From Pempheris klunzingeri (taxonomy: Eukaryota > Chordata > Actinopteri > Acropomatiformes > Pempheridae): DNA of 64,000 nucleotides. The stretch is taken from assembly GCF_042242105.1 (NCBI RefSeq), contig NW_027254956.1, forward strand, positions 62,001-126,000, in the 5' to 3' direction. The notes under the pieces are model-generated. The model did no database searches, was not told the origin of the DNA, and saw nothing but the letters and a program-made list of their open reading frames with translations. Shown here piece by piece: positions 1 through 10,681 of this stretch. A program made the position numbers and the translations under genes. Within the stretch, counting starts at the first letter, position 1, and every line of letters starts with the position of its first letter.

Positions 1-1997
1 AATACTGTAAACCACTGAATTACTTTTACAGCCTTTTTCTTTAGCTTCGTAAAAAGAGACCTCTGAGATTTGTGGTGCACATGTATAATATCAGTGTACT
101 TTACCTTTGGCATCAAATTCTTAACTTTGAATTACACTCAATGTTTCGCTTTCACTGTAAAGACTCCTCCATATAATACACAGCAATACTAAGGTGTTGA
201 AAGTGGCCCGAATCTGAATGAAACCCAGCTATCATTAATCAGTATTGTTAGTAACACTTGTGTTTTTCCTGTGTTTATCGCACAATGTCTGCAGTGCAAG
301 AAAGCCTACCTGGTGAGCATTACAAGCATCCTTATCAATTAAAAATCAACACTTATTCAGTCTGCAATAATAACTCTTAAAACTCTTTTCCTGGTATCAC
401 AATGAAGTTCATCCTGGCTCCCAGGAGCCCATAATCCAACAACCGTACTATGAAACTCATGATCGACTGGTACATGAAAAGAAAAGACAAGAAAATCGCA
501 CCACGGCTCGCAGCAGCACAAATGTACTGCAGGTAAAAGCCACGAAAACTCGTTGTGGTACCTACATGCTGATGTTTTCACCTGTTTTCAGGCTGATGTC
601 TTTATGGCAGATGCAGATCAGTGAATGATGGCATCATTTTTGTGATGTGCATGTTTTCCAGGAGAAACTTCGTCTTAGAGAAAAGGGATTTTCTTGCATT
701 TATAGACTTATTACAAGTATGCATGTATATGTACACATGTATACTTATATACAGTATATATATTCTTTTATTCAGTCAGTGATTGCATTCTTGCTGAGGA
801 AAAATAACTCACTCAACAATCGTCACAGTCTATATGCCAAAGTTTAGTTTTCCTAAATTACATAAACATAAATCCCTGCTGAACAATCTTTCTCTTAATT
901 TAATTTTAAGCTATAGACTTATTTTGACTCTTTGCTTTGAGTGTTGACTGTATGTGTAAAATATCAAACCTTAAATTCATTGCATGGTACCAGTGCAGCG
1001 AACAGCTACAAATAAACTGTTCTACTTGAAGACCAGCTGTGCATCCTGCAGACAGCATGAAGGTTGTGCCCCATCCTGCTCTTGAAAACTTGTATTTTAG
1101 TGCCATCTACTGGGCAGCTTAAGAACATCATCAACTGTGCTTCTCAAATATGTTTTCACTTCCTGAAGTGTTGTTCGATATTATCATGAATTTCAGTCAG
1201 AGGCAGAGGTTAATGAGTTCAATCATTCATTCATTCATTAATGTCAAACTTAATGTGACTCAAAGTCTTACACTTAAAGTCTGGACAAAGAAACACATCT
1301 TCAAAAAAAAAAAATCAGTTAAAATCTATGTGCTTATTGAACAATTACCTGATCTTTTACATTCCTTTTCCAGACATAGGCTGTAAACGCTGTACTGTGG
1401 TGCACACTTTTCAGGAAAGAGGTTAAACCACCATGATAAAAACAATAAGATTACTTCAAAAGAAAATTAGAGAAAGATCACACATGAAGTCAGTTTGTGC
1501 TCATAGTTCTCACATTGTTTTTCAATAGATAATAAAAAAAAAGAACATGTAGAATAAGCTTTGAGCTTTCTTTTACACATGTAGTGCTGAATAACTCTTC
1601 CTTCATTCAATACAAAGCTTCAAACATTCAAGTAATGCTACAGGTTTTTAATCATTGAGCTTCTCTGTCAGCAAGGTCCACCAATACAAATTCCTTTTTA
1701 CGATGTCATTTTGTCTTTAATTTCTTTAGAAAGGGGAAACTTCCCCATTACTACATATAGCAAGCTCTCAGCATAGCTGTGCTGAACTTTAACCTTTGAA
1801 AAGGTCAAATTGGAATAATTTAGAGCACCCGTGTGGGTGTCCAGGGCCTTTAATATTACTGCTGTGCAGAAAACTGCACTGGAAAGTGGGACGTTTTTAA
1901 CGTATTGGCAGCATTTCAGTTTGCATATTAGACTAAATAACTGGTAAAAACAATGTCATGAGGATGTTGTAGGTCAGCAGCCTCCTACTAAAGTCTC
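1..1997. other. Intergenic / probable 3' UTR of the peroxidase-C1q gene
   Basis: No coding exon is recognisable on either strand; the short open frames show no family signature and no splice support. The right-hand few hundred bases should be the 3' UTR of the minus-strand gene that stops at 1998. A possible ATTAAA polyadenylation signal on the minus strand lies near 1848-1853, but I cannot confirm it. Confidence 0.5.
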
Positions 1998-2446
1998 CTA
2001 CTCAGTGAACATCAGATGCCCTGAGAAGAAGCTGTCACTGGTCAGGCCATTGCCATTGTGGTTGGCTAACAGATAGACATAGTCTCCCCTCTCAAGCTTA
2101 ACATACGTGTTGCCACTGGCTGTGATGTAGCCGCCCTGTTTGGTGGTGTATGAGTGCACAATCAGCTTTCCATTACGCATCAGATCCACACTGGCAGCCG
2201 CCTGGTTGATGGTACAGTGGAACTGGAACTCATAAACACCTGGATGCTCACAGGTAAAATAACCTGTTTTGATGTTGTAGCTGTTCTGTCCGTTGTAGAT
2301 GACCTGGCGGAATTTGAGTGGCTCACCGGGTTTGGGGAAGTTGTTGCCCAATCGCACAGAGAATGCAACTTTCTCCACGGTGCCAACAGGGCCAGGGGGG
2401 CCAGGGGGGCCAGGGGGGCCTCTCAGACCCAGTGGTCCTCTGGGTC
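1998..2446 (-). other. Collagen/C1q terminal exon of copy 1
   Basis: The exon follows acceptor cacacag and reads [19 protein letters not shown], then a globular C1q domain that starts at VAFSVRLGN and includes GVYEFQFHC and [16 protein letters not shown]. It ends [10 protein letters not shown] and a stop at 1998-2000. Encoding the C1q head in one exon is usual for the C1q/TNF-like superfamily. Such heads trimerise and bind ligands, with the collagen repeat as stalk. Joining to the 33-bp exon and the last peroxidase exon keeps the frame (phase 1 at both junctions). Confidence 0.88.
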
Positions 2447-5400
2447 CTGTGTGAAAAAAGATACAATTAATACAACGCAGCCGTCCCATCATAGTATTGT
2501 AAACTAAACTTTTAGTAGCAATTTAAGTATTTATGGATTTACAGGAAGCCATAGATTTACCTTGTGGTCCCCTGGGTCCACGTGAGTCTAGTCCTGGACG
2601 AAATTTAAGAGAAAAAATCAGTATTTTCAAAATACAATAATGTTGGCTCTGATGGTCCACAATTAACTGTGTCAGAGAGGGTTTCGGGACATCAACTCAC
2701 CATCTTCCCTCCATGGACTGAGGTCAAAAGCAGGGATCTCCTCGCACTGGGTGTAACCAGACCCCCGTGGCCGGTACTGGAAGGGCCTCTCTGGTACTTC
2801 AGTGATACCAGTGTTGTCACAGATGATGCGGGCAAGCGATGTTTCCCTCAGGGACTCCCTCTGGTCCTCAGTGAAGACTCCCTCGTTCTCCCACCAAAAT
2901 CTGAAATTGACAGTTTGTTAATGTCTAAAACTGCAGCTAACTCAGACATCTCCACGTCTTCAGCATGCATCAGACAATAATGTAATTTCAGGTCTGCTTA
3001 CCGATCTCCCTGCCGGATCCTCTGGAACTGAGTTGCAATCAGGCAGGCGAACAGGGGTCCCACTCTTCCTCCGTCAACAAACGGCTCCGCCACTCCTCCC
3101 AGCCACACATCAATGTTTTCAGGTGTTCCGTAGAGATCCAGCAGGCTCATGGCCAGATCAGTGTTGTTCATCACTTCAGCCAGCTCTTCCAGATTTTGTG
3201 GTTCTGACAGCCCACAGAATCTGCGCCATTTGTTGTAGCCTAAAAAGGGAGATATTTGTGTACGTATATGAGCGATAATGTCTGCAAAAGCGTACATATG
3301 ATTGGAACATTACTGTAACTGAAAAATATAAAGAATACATATGAATAATGACTAAATAGATACCAGGAAGTCCATGGTCTCTGCCTCTCTGCATGTTGAG
3401 AGCAGCTAGATCCAGCGCCAAATCACCGGAGAATTTAAACAGCCTTTCCCTCAGCTCATCGTGCATCATGTGCTCCTGAGTGTTCTGCTTGGCCTGGCGA
3501 CCCACCAACCCCCTCAGGATTGGGTCCAAACCACCTGAGAAACACAAGAGACCATTTAATTTTCATCAATTGTATTAATTCTCTGTTTAGGGAAGGACTA
3601 ACAAGGGAAAGATCCTGGCCATACCTTCAAAGGTGATCCTCCATGGTGTGAAGAAGGCTTTGTGCAGCAGTGGGCTGGGGTAATCACTGTGCTCCTGGTA
3701 CTGCTCATTAAGACGAAACATGAAAGGCTGAATCATCAGATGGGCAAATCGGTAGGCAGCTGTGGCGAACACATTGGAGATGCTGGGGTCCACGTCTTCA
3801 TCATAACCGGGGTAGGTGGACAGATCCCTGGACATGACGTCTGGACCGACGATGAGCATTAAGTAGTCTCTGAAAGTGAGAACCTGGAAGACAAAGACAG
3901 AAACTGACTTAAATGAACCATGTGAGGACAAAAACCAAGACTCCTGCAGGTCAGTTCCTCTCTAACCTGGAAGTATCCTCCCATGATCTTGCGTGCCTCC
4001 TGGTAGAGTCTCTCTCCGTCCCAGTGAGGATTGAGTTCGGCCAGAGCACGCGCCAGACGGTTGTGTTCACGCATCAACAGTGTGTGCACAGAGGTCAGAC
4101 CAATGTTCTCATTGGAGCGCTCGTCACCTTAACAGCCAAATAAAATAAGTGGTAAAAATGCTGTCAACCACCGGCGAAGCTTGGAATGAATCAAACACTT
4201 TTCAAGGATTGTATGTCAGGGTTTTTGCTGCCACTCACCAGCCACAAAGCAGGGCACCTCCTCAGCATTACTGTCATTGGTGATGCGAGCTCGGGTGGCA
4301 CACATGTTGGTTTCCATGTTGGAGAAGGGCAGGAGCTCTCGGCCATTGTCAGTGTACTGTGTGTTGACCCTCAACAGACCCTCATCTGTAGTAAGGTTGC
4401 GTAGGAAGCGAGCTTTGCTGTTGTCTGCACCGTACACCTGGCCGACATCAATGAAAGCTGTGAGGGAGTTAATCTGCTCACGGACAGTCTGTTGACCAAA
4501 GAAGAGCCCTGAGCCGCCGGAGCCACAAGCTGCTGCTGAGCGGAAGAAGGGGATGCACTCTTCTGAGTTCCTGCCAAAGCGGGGGTCTTGCTCAGGAATC
4601 TGTTTAGATGACAGGACAGGAGTTAGCGTTCAGTTTTGTTTAGCATGCAGACTTCTGTTGTGTAGTTTGATGACACTGACCTCAATGGGGAAGCAGGGCT
4701 CTGTGCGTTCACAGCTCCTTTCACAGTCAATACCGCTATTGAATGAGCGGATGACAGGAGAGTGAGGAGTGAAGGTCAGATCGTGGTCAGTCCACTGGCC
4801 GAAGATTGTCACCAAGTGAGTGTAGAGTGGATCGCTCTCCACATCAGCGTTTGCTGTGCTCAGAATACGGTTGGACACGGCCCTCACCTGAGGCCAGGAA
4901 GTACACAATGAGCATCTTGGTGAAAAGGATTTTTGTCTTTTTTTTCCATCTGTCATTTGTAGTGTGGCCAGGAAAGATTACAGTCAGGAGTTTATTACCA
5001 AAGGTAGAATCTGTGTGTTGACTCTTAGCTCAGGGTCCCAGCCTTTCGGCAGAGAGATTTGATCCTGGTACTCTGCAGAGAGCCAGCGGGTGAAAGGAGC
5101 GTTGGAGGATCCCCTGCGGGTGAATTTCCTGAGCGGGTGAAATAAATCTTCAACATTACTCTCATGGCCAAAACCCAAAATGATGGATGTCATAATCATT
5201 ACCAATGAGGGATTTGATTTGTACTAAGTAAAGTTAGCTGTGAAGTTCTCCACACTTAGTTTCTTTATTTGTGAAACAAAAGTATGCCACTGAATAGCTG
5301 CCTCACCTGTTGTTGCAGACGTTGCTTGCAGTGCGAAACCTGTCTAATTCAGGACTCATCATGCAAGAAGGGACACGATGTCGGGGTGAGCAGCCCGTCA

Positions 5401-6275
5401 GATTCTCAATCACCTGCAGATCCTCGTCAGAGATCAAATCTAATTCAAATAAAGCAAAGAACAAGCAACCAGTCTGTTACTGTTTTGCAAATATTGGTAT
5501 GGAAAGCTCAGAGAGTCTGTGGTGAATACACACCTGTGGCATTGATGGAGCGTTTGTGACGTCTTTGCAAAGACCTCTTGATGAGTTTGACAGCATTGTC
5601 CATATAGTCAGCAGCACGTGCAACATCACGGGTTGATCCAACGGGCTGCTTCAACAAGCGCAGGACGTCTGCAGGATTCACTGCATTCCTCTTCACACGT
5701 TTAATGCTCCTGTGTGGTGTGGAGAGGTCAGATTTATAAAGATCTTGTTGTGCCCCCCTTTTTTTCGATCACCGAAGAATGCGCAAAGCAGTCCAACAGG
5801 TTTGTACACTCACTCTCTTCTGGAGTACTCATAGGCTGAGTCCACATTGGCCTTGGCTGCCATCACGGCCCTCTCAATGACACTCCTGCTCAAATGGGAT
5901 TCTAAAATGAAACAAAAAAACATACTTTGTTTGATTTGCTTTCTGGTTCTCCTCTTAATTCTGATGTTTTTGGCCAGTGCTTTTCTGACAGAACATTTTT
6001 GTAGCTTTCATTCATACCACAAAATTAGGCCACAACATTTTACAAAACATTTACTGTAAAAATAAAAAAAATAAATAAAACATAAACCTTCAAGGTCTCT
6101 TTGAGATCTGATAAGTTTAAAACAAAAACAAGAGCTATTTTTATATATATATATATATACACATATAATGTAAATAATGAATGTTAAGTAAGATGAGGCT
6201 GTACTCACCAGCATTCACCTGGCATTGCAAGAACAGGTAAAGTCCTGCAGCCAGCAGGCACAGAAACCGATTCAT
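1998..6275 (-). CDS. mpx: Myeloid haem peroxidase fused to a collagen stalk and C1q domain (copy 1)
   Basis: MPO/EPX/LPO-family peroxidase, expected to oxidise halides or thiocyanate with H2O2 in granules or outside the cell. Coding exons: 6209-6275, 5814-5901, 5534-5709, 5307-5439, 4999-5128, 4681-4887, 4239-4599, 3967-4127, 3625-3883, 3364-3534, 3002-3239, 2701-2900, 2561-2593, 1998-2446. They total 2673 nt, 890 aa. A signal peptide begins [17 protein letters not shown]. Catalytic landmarks: distal Asp232-His233 ([12 protein letters not shown]), Arg391 and Glu394 (GDERSNEN), proximal His489 ([10 protein letters not shown]), and [12 protein letters not shown]. The exon at 2701-2900 ends WRED with donor gtgagt instead of a stop. 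The next two exons add ten Gly-X-Y triplets (about residues 736-765) and a C1q domain of about 125 aa to the C-terminus. A 5' UTR intron acceptor lies 2 nt before the ATG. The peroxidase part is certain. The fusion is inferred from exact phase and needs transcript support. The symbol follows zebrafish use; epx would be equally defensible. Confidence 0.9.
2392..2418. repeat. Three perfect 9-bp units encoding Gly-Pro-Pro triplets
   Basis: CCAGGGGGG is repeated three times head to tail. On the minus strand each unit encodes part of the GPP-GPP-GPP run of the collagen stalk. Perfect tandem units in coding DNA are prone to slippage in whole triplets, so stalk length may vary between alleles. Confidence 0.85.
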
Positions 6276-6482
6276 GTCTGCAGAAAAACACAAATACTCT
6301 CCAGTCACTTGAACTAATAAAACATTTCCTAATTTTCTTTAAAGAAATACTTGAAAGTACACTGCAAAAACAAATACAATTCAATCCAATACATTACTTT
6401 GGACTGTTGCACGTTAACTGTAAGGCCTTTCTATTGTGCAACACTAAATAGCATACAGAAAGTTACAAAGTAGGACAGCAAC

Positions 6483-6571
6483 CTGAGAAAACGGTGAAGT
6501 TCGCGCCCTCCAATGTCATCTAGCATCCAGAAGTCAGTGCGGCTCTAATTTATCTGGGGACTTTTTTTATA
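6483..6571 (-). promoter_or_regulatory. Promoter and non-coding first exon of peroxidase copy 1
   Basis: On the minus strand a TATAAAA box lies at 6565-6571 in a GC-rich setting (gcgcgc repeats just upstream). About 30 nt downstream begins a stretch that runs to a CAG/gttgct donor at 6482/6483. It would splice to the acceptor 2 nt before the start codon at 6275. The transcription start (about 6540) is inferred from TATA spacing only. Confidence 0.5.
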
Positions 6572-7168
6572 GCGCGCGGCGCCGCGTCATTTGACGCACC
6601 TTAATCAGGAATATCTTCTCAGACGATCAATACATTTTTTTTCTTGTTCCTCCTCTCAAGTGTCCCTGCCCAGCGACTTCACAGAAGTGCACTAATTGAG
6701 GAAACACAAAAAATCCCGGCACTGAAGGTTCATGTCGGCACGACATCAGAGTTTTTTTTATAGTTGGATGATTTTCTGGTTTCCTATAAAGGGAGGCAGA
6801 GAAACCTGAAACCTGAGCAACACGCTCCAATCTCTGTTCGATTAGTTTCGCGTGATGCATCTCTGCTTGCTTTTCACTTACAATCTCTCTGCATTTGTGT
6901 GTATGAACATTTTGGATTGTTCTGAACCTTCAGGTTGTGTTCATTTCATGTTAAACAATTTTGTCAAAAATGACCGTTCCGTTAAGACTCATCATAAAAA
7001 CTGTATTAATACAAATATTATCACTATTCTGTTTGATGTTTATGGCCTGTGTGCCTCATTGATCTGAGTTTATACATCTTGAATTCGAGTTCTAAAAAAC
7101 ATAGTTTCTGGATTATTTTGACTATAAGAAATAATCAGATGAAACATAGTATACTGTTTTATCACAGA

Positions 7169-7384
7169 CTACTTTGGGTCAAAGTTACCAAGGACATTTG
7201 TGTAGAAACAATTTAAAATTTTTATACAGTCACATAAAGTAACACCTGTTGTGTTCCTGGTCAAAAGGACCAGATGCTCATCCACTGTGACGTTTGGACT
7301 TGGGTTATAGACGAGTGGCAGGCGCTCCACCCATTTGTCCCAAACCTGTCTGATCGCTGCCTGTCTGACCAAGGCACCACGCAC
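7169..7384 (-). pseudogene. piggyBac-type transposase fragment (PGBD-like)
   Basis: A 71-codon frame reads WDKWVERLPLVYNPSPNVTVDEHLVLL, the segment around the first acidic part of piggyBac/PGBD4-type DDE transposases. The usual continuation is replaced by unrelated sequence after about residue 45. No flanking transposase sequence or terminal repeats were recognised, so this is a relic rather than a domesticated gene. Confidence 0.6.
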
Positions 7385-8544
7385 TTAGATTTGATTAGCT
7401 AATAAGAAAATCCTTAAATTATGTTAGTTGATTATCTGTTTTTAATCTAGTTTTTGCTGTATTAGAAGCATTCTAAGCGCTATGTATACAAGAAAGAATA
7501 ACAAAGAAAGTCATTGTAATTAAACCCCTTTTTTCTTTCACTGGAATTGTGCGGCAGCGCTTTAAAGCTGCTATACAACAATAAGAATGTCAGATATGTC
7601 AGGCGTTCACAGCTTCCCTGAGTGGAGACGTCCCTGTTATTTTTCTGACACACAACAGTCATTTGAATTTCCGTCTTATGTGACAAATGGAGAGATAGAA
7701 AGGTCGTGCGTCAGTGCTCATAAACCCAAAAGGCAATCCTAATTTCCTACTGACCCGTGCAATATACAATGGCTGTTCACTAAGCTAAGTAATAAAGTAA
7801 TTAGAAAAAACTATATATCATCAGTCAAATATATAAATTTAAGATTTCAAGAAACGAAAAAGAAAGCAAAAACAAACTCACTTGTAACCACATTTCAAGT
7901 TCTATTTCATATTTCCGAGCAATCAAGTTTTTTCTATGACAAAAGTGAAGTAATGCAGCTGCTTTTAAGCTCATATTTCACATAAATTGCTCGTTTTTTG
8001 ACGTAGAAATACAGTTTGTGTTCAGTATGTGTAGTAATGATGGAGCACAGGTCTGCAAACATAATTAAACCCTAAAAATAATTTTAAATGATGAACTTAT
8101 TATTATCACACTACTTTCTCCACTTAGTTTCAGGCCCATGTCTTTTTGGCATCTGTGGTTACATTTTTAGTTTATGTGCTGCAGAATAACTCCGTGATGT
8201 TGGACAATGAATCTCACGGTCTTTGTGTAGATAAGTCACTGATCCTTTTAAGACCCAGTTTCTTAGCTCACAGTCCATGCAGTGATTTGTACTAAACTCC
8301 TGTGCTGTTGAGCTTGGGAGGGTGAGAGGAGCATTGTGTTTCACTGGAAAATGTTTTGTTCATTTGTTTGACAAGTAGCCTCCCTTTTTTTATGTGACTC
8401 ATACCTAAAAACTCAGATTATATCCTTGTTGTTACTGGATACAATACAAGGTAAACTCATCTAAATACTTTCATTTCGTTTGCCGCACAGTTTACTTGTT
8501 TGACCAATAATGGTTTAAAGAAAAACACTGTGATGATCCCATTG

Positions 8545-8624
8545 GTTAGGGCCCGTAATGCTCGGCGAAGACCCTAATGCAATTCAAAGAATTATGATTC
8601 TTTTTCTTATTATTATTATTATAT

Positions 8625-8658
<34 letters not shown>

Positions 8659-9260
8659 GTATTATTATATGTAGAAAGCTGAAATTTGGTGAGCACATGT
8701 ATCACATCCAGACCTAAAAAAAAGCCTCTTGGAGCGACACCGTCAAACACACAGGAAGTCCACCATTTTGCACACTATGTCAAAATTTGGTGAATTTTGA
8801 GGTCGTAAATGATTGAATTAGTCCCAGGCCTTTCATCCAATCCAGCTCAAATTTGGCAATCTTGCATCCGAAGCCTTAATCATGACAAATTAGCAAAACG
8901 CTGTACTAAAGTCTAACGGATTGCCGTGGGTGAGGCCTCAAACTTCAGGTTCTCGCCATGAAACAGGAAGTGGATTATAACTCGGCTGTAGATTAAATTT
9001 ATCATGTTTGATGAGAGTCAGGCCCTGAACAGATCTATATAGGATAATATTCACTGACACTCATAGCGCCTCCTAGTGGCAATAGGAAATGTCATGTTTG
9101 ACTCCATGATGCCCACAGAAAAGATGAATGACCAGATCTACTTCAAAATGCTGTCAGATTACCCTAAAGGCCTTGATGAAGCTTTTTTAAAATGAAAACT
9201 GTGACTCTTCGTCAAAGTGGAGTGGGTGTGGCAACGCTGCAGATTTTGATCCTTTGCGAT
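8545..9260. repeat. Dispersed repeat of unknown class with TTA microsatellite
   Basis: Starts with GGGCCCGTAATGCTCGGCGA-like sequence, passes through a (TTA)n tract at about 8607-8660 and ends with a block containing CGCCTCCTAGTGGCAATAGG. I recall similar text as recurring in fish genomes but cannot assign a class. No coding frame or clean terminal repeats were found, and the boundaries are approximate. Confidence 0.45.
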
Positions 9261-9480
9261 GCTGTGTGCAATAATGTGCAAACACCTCCCTTTTTTATAT
9301 TTCCCTTATGTATGTGATATTTTCTCTACTTCTATACTTCCTGTGTTTTATCTGTACATGCATATACAGTATATATATTTATTTGTATATATATTCATAT
9401 CTCCTGCTTTCTGCTTTCTGTAGATTTCCCCATCGTGGGACTAATAAGAGAATATCTTATAATATCTTATCTTATCATAT
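9260..9480 (+). mobile_element. LINE 3' end (hairpin plus short tandem tail)
   Basis: Ends with a small stem-loop, TTTCCCCATCGTGGGA, then CTAATAAGAG and an imperfect ATCTTAT tandem tail. This hairpin-AATAA-tandem layout is typical of 3' ends of CR1/L2/Rex-like non-LTR elements. The same layout occurs at 14940 and 26470 on the other strand. No reverse transcriptase is present here. Confidence 0.55.
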
Positions 9481-10677
9481 GAACACATGAATTATACATG
9501 AATTATATAACACATATATTATGTGTTTTGTGTATAGTTTTAAAGACTGACTACTTCTTCCACACATCAAATGCTGGATAGGAGTCTATGATTAACAAAC
9601 ATCTGCATGCCCTTATTGCCTCATGGTCACAGCAACAGCTGTAGACGTCAGGATCTCAGTCTCTTGTGACAAAGATCACCAGATTTATATGAAAAGTACA
9701 TGTGATACATGTGATGTACATCTCGGTCCCATTAAGGCCGTGGCGGCCAAACTGTGGCCGCATGCCCGCGGCCGTAGACACGCCCTGATGCGCACAGATG
9801 TGCAAGGGACCTTCAATGCTGCTTGCAGCTTTAATTTATGTCAATATTGTATATTCCCAGTCAGCGTATGCTTTGTAGTACTTGTGTTTTCTCTTCAGGT
9901 GATGTTATCAGAAAGTTCACATCCATTTACCAGGCATTAAAAGCACATTTTAAAGAGTTTGAAGAGCATTTAATCTGTGGCCAGCCAGTGTTCATAGCAA
10001 TTGCACTTCACTTTCCAAAAGTTAGTCAAAGAAATTAAGAAATGCGACATAAAAATGGCCCTTTTTTAAGGGTCAACAGCATCAGGAAAATTATTTCACT
10101 CAACATTGTAGTTTTGGATTTTACGAGTCAGCAGCAGTGTGAACAGACTGCAGTGAGGATTTCTACACAATATTCTCCGTCCATGGACTGAGGTCAAAAG
10201 CAGGGATGTCTTTGCACTGGGTGTAACCAGACCCCCGAGGCCGGTACTGGAAGGGCCTCTCTGGTACTTCAGTGATACCAGTGTTGTCACAGATGATGCG
10301 GGCAAGCGATGTTTCCCTCAGGGACTCCCTCTGGTCCTCAGTGAAGACTCCCTCGTTCTCCCACCAAAGTCTGAAATTGACAGTTTGTTAATGTCTAAAA
10401 CTGCAGCTAACTCAGACATCTCCACGTCTTCAGCATGCATCAGACAATAATGTAATTTCAGGTCTGCTTACCGATCTCCCTGCCGGATCCTCTGGAACTG
10501 AGTTGCAATCAGGCAGGCGAACAGGGGTCCCACTCTTCCTCCGTCAACAAATGGCTCCGCCACTCCTCCCAGCCACACATCAATGTTTTCAGGTGTTCTG
10601 TAGAGATCCAGCAGGCTCTTGGCCAGGTTTTTATTTTTCAGCACTTTTTCCAGCTGTTTCCGGTTTCGTGGTTCTGA

Positions 10678-10681
10678 CAGC
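10678..10681. repeat. Target-site duplication, left copy (CAGC)
   Basis: CAGC immediately precedes the 5' LTR and is repeated at 19094-19097 after the 3' LTR. The uninterrupted paralogue reads gacagcccacag at the same exon position (near 3207-3217) with a single CAGC. A 4-bp duplication is typical of gammaretrovirus-type integration. Confidence 0.92.

Larger units (their letters stand above)
6579..10162. other. Spacer between the two peroxidase genes
   Basis: No host gene is visible. It holds a decayed piggyBac transposase fragment (7169-7384), a dispersed repeat with a TTA microsatellite (about 8545-9260) and a LINE 3' end (about 9260-9480). The rest is AT-rich sequence in which I see nothing. 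Unlike copy 1, the stretch directly downstream of the copy 2 stop (9960-10162) contains no collagen or C1q exon. Confidence 0.6.

Noticed and set aside
2154-2507. Plus-strand 117-aa frame
   Set aside because: Shadow of the C1q exon on the other strand; no family features.
1998-2593. A separate C1q-like gene downstream of the peroxidase
   Set aside because: No independent start or signal peptide was seen, and the exon phases join perfectly to the preceding peroxidase exon, which has a donor and no stop.
9730-9800. GC-rich island as a promoter
   Set aside because: Only about 70 bp of GGCCG-type sequence with no gene start nearby.
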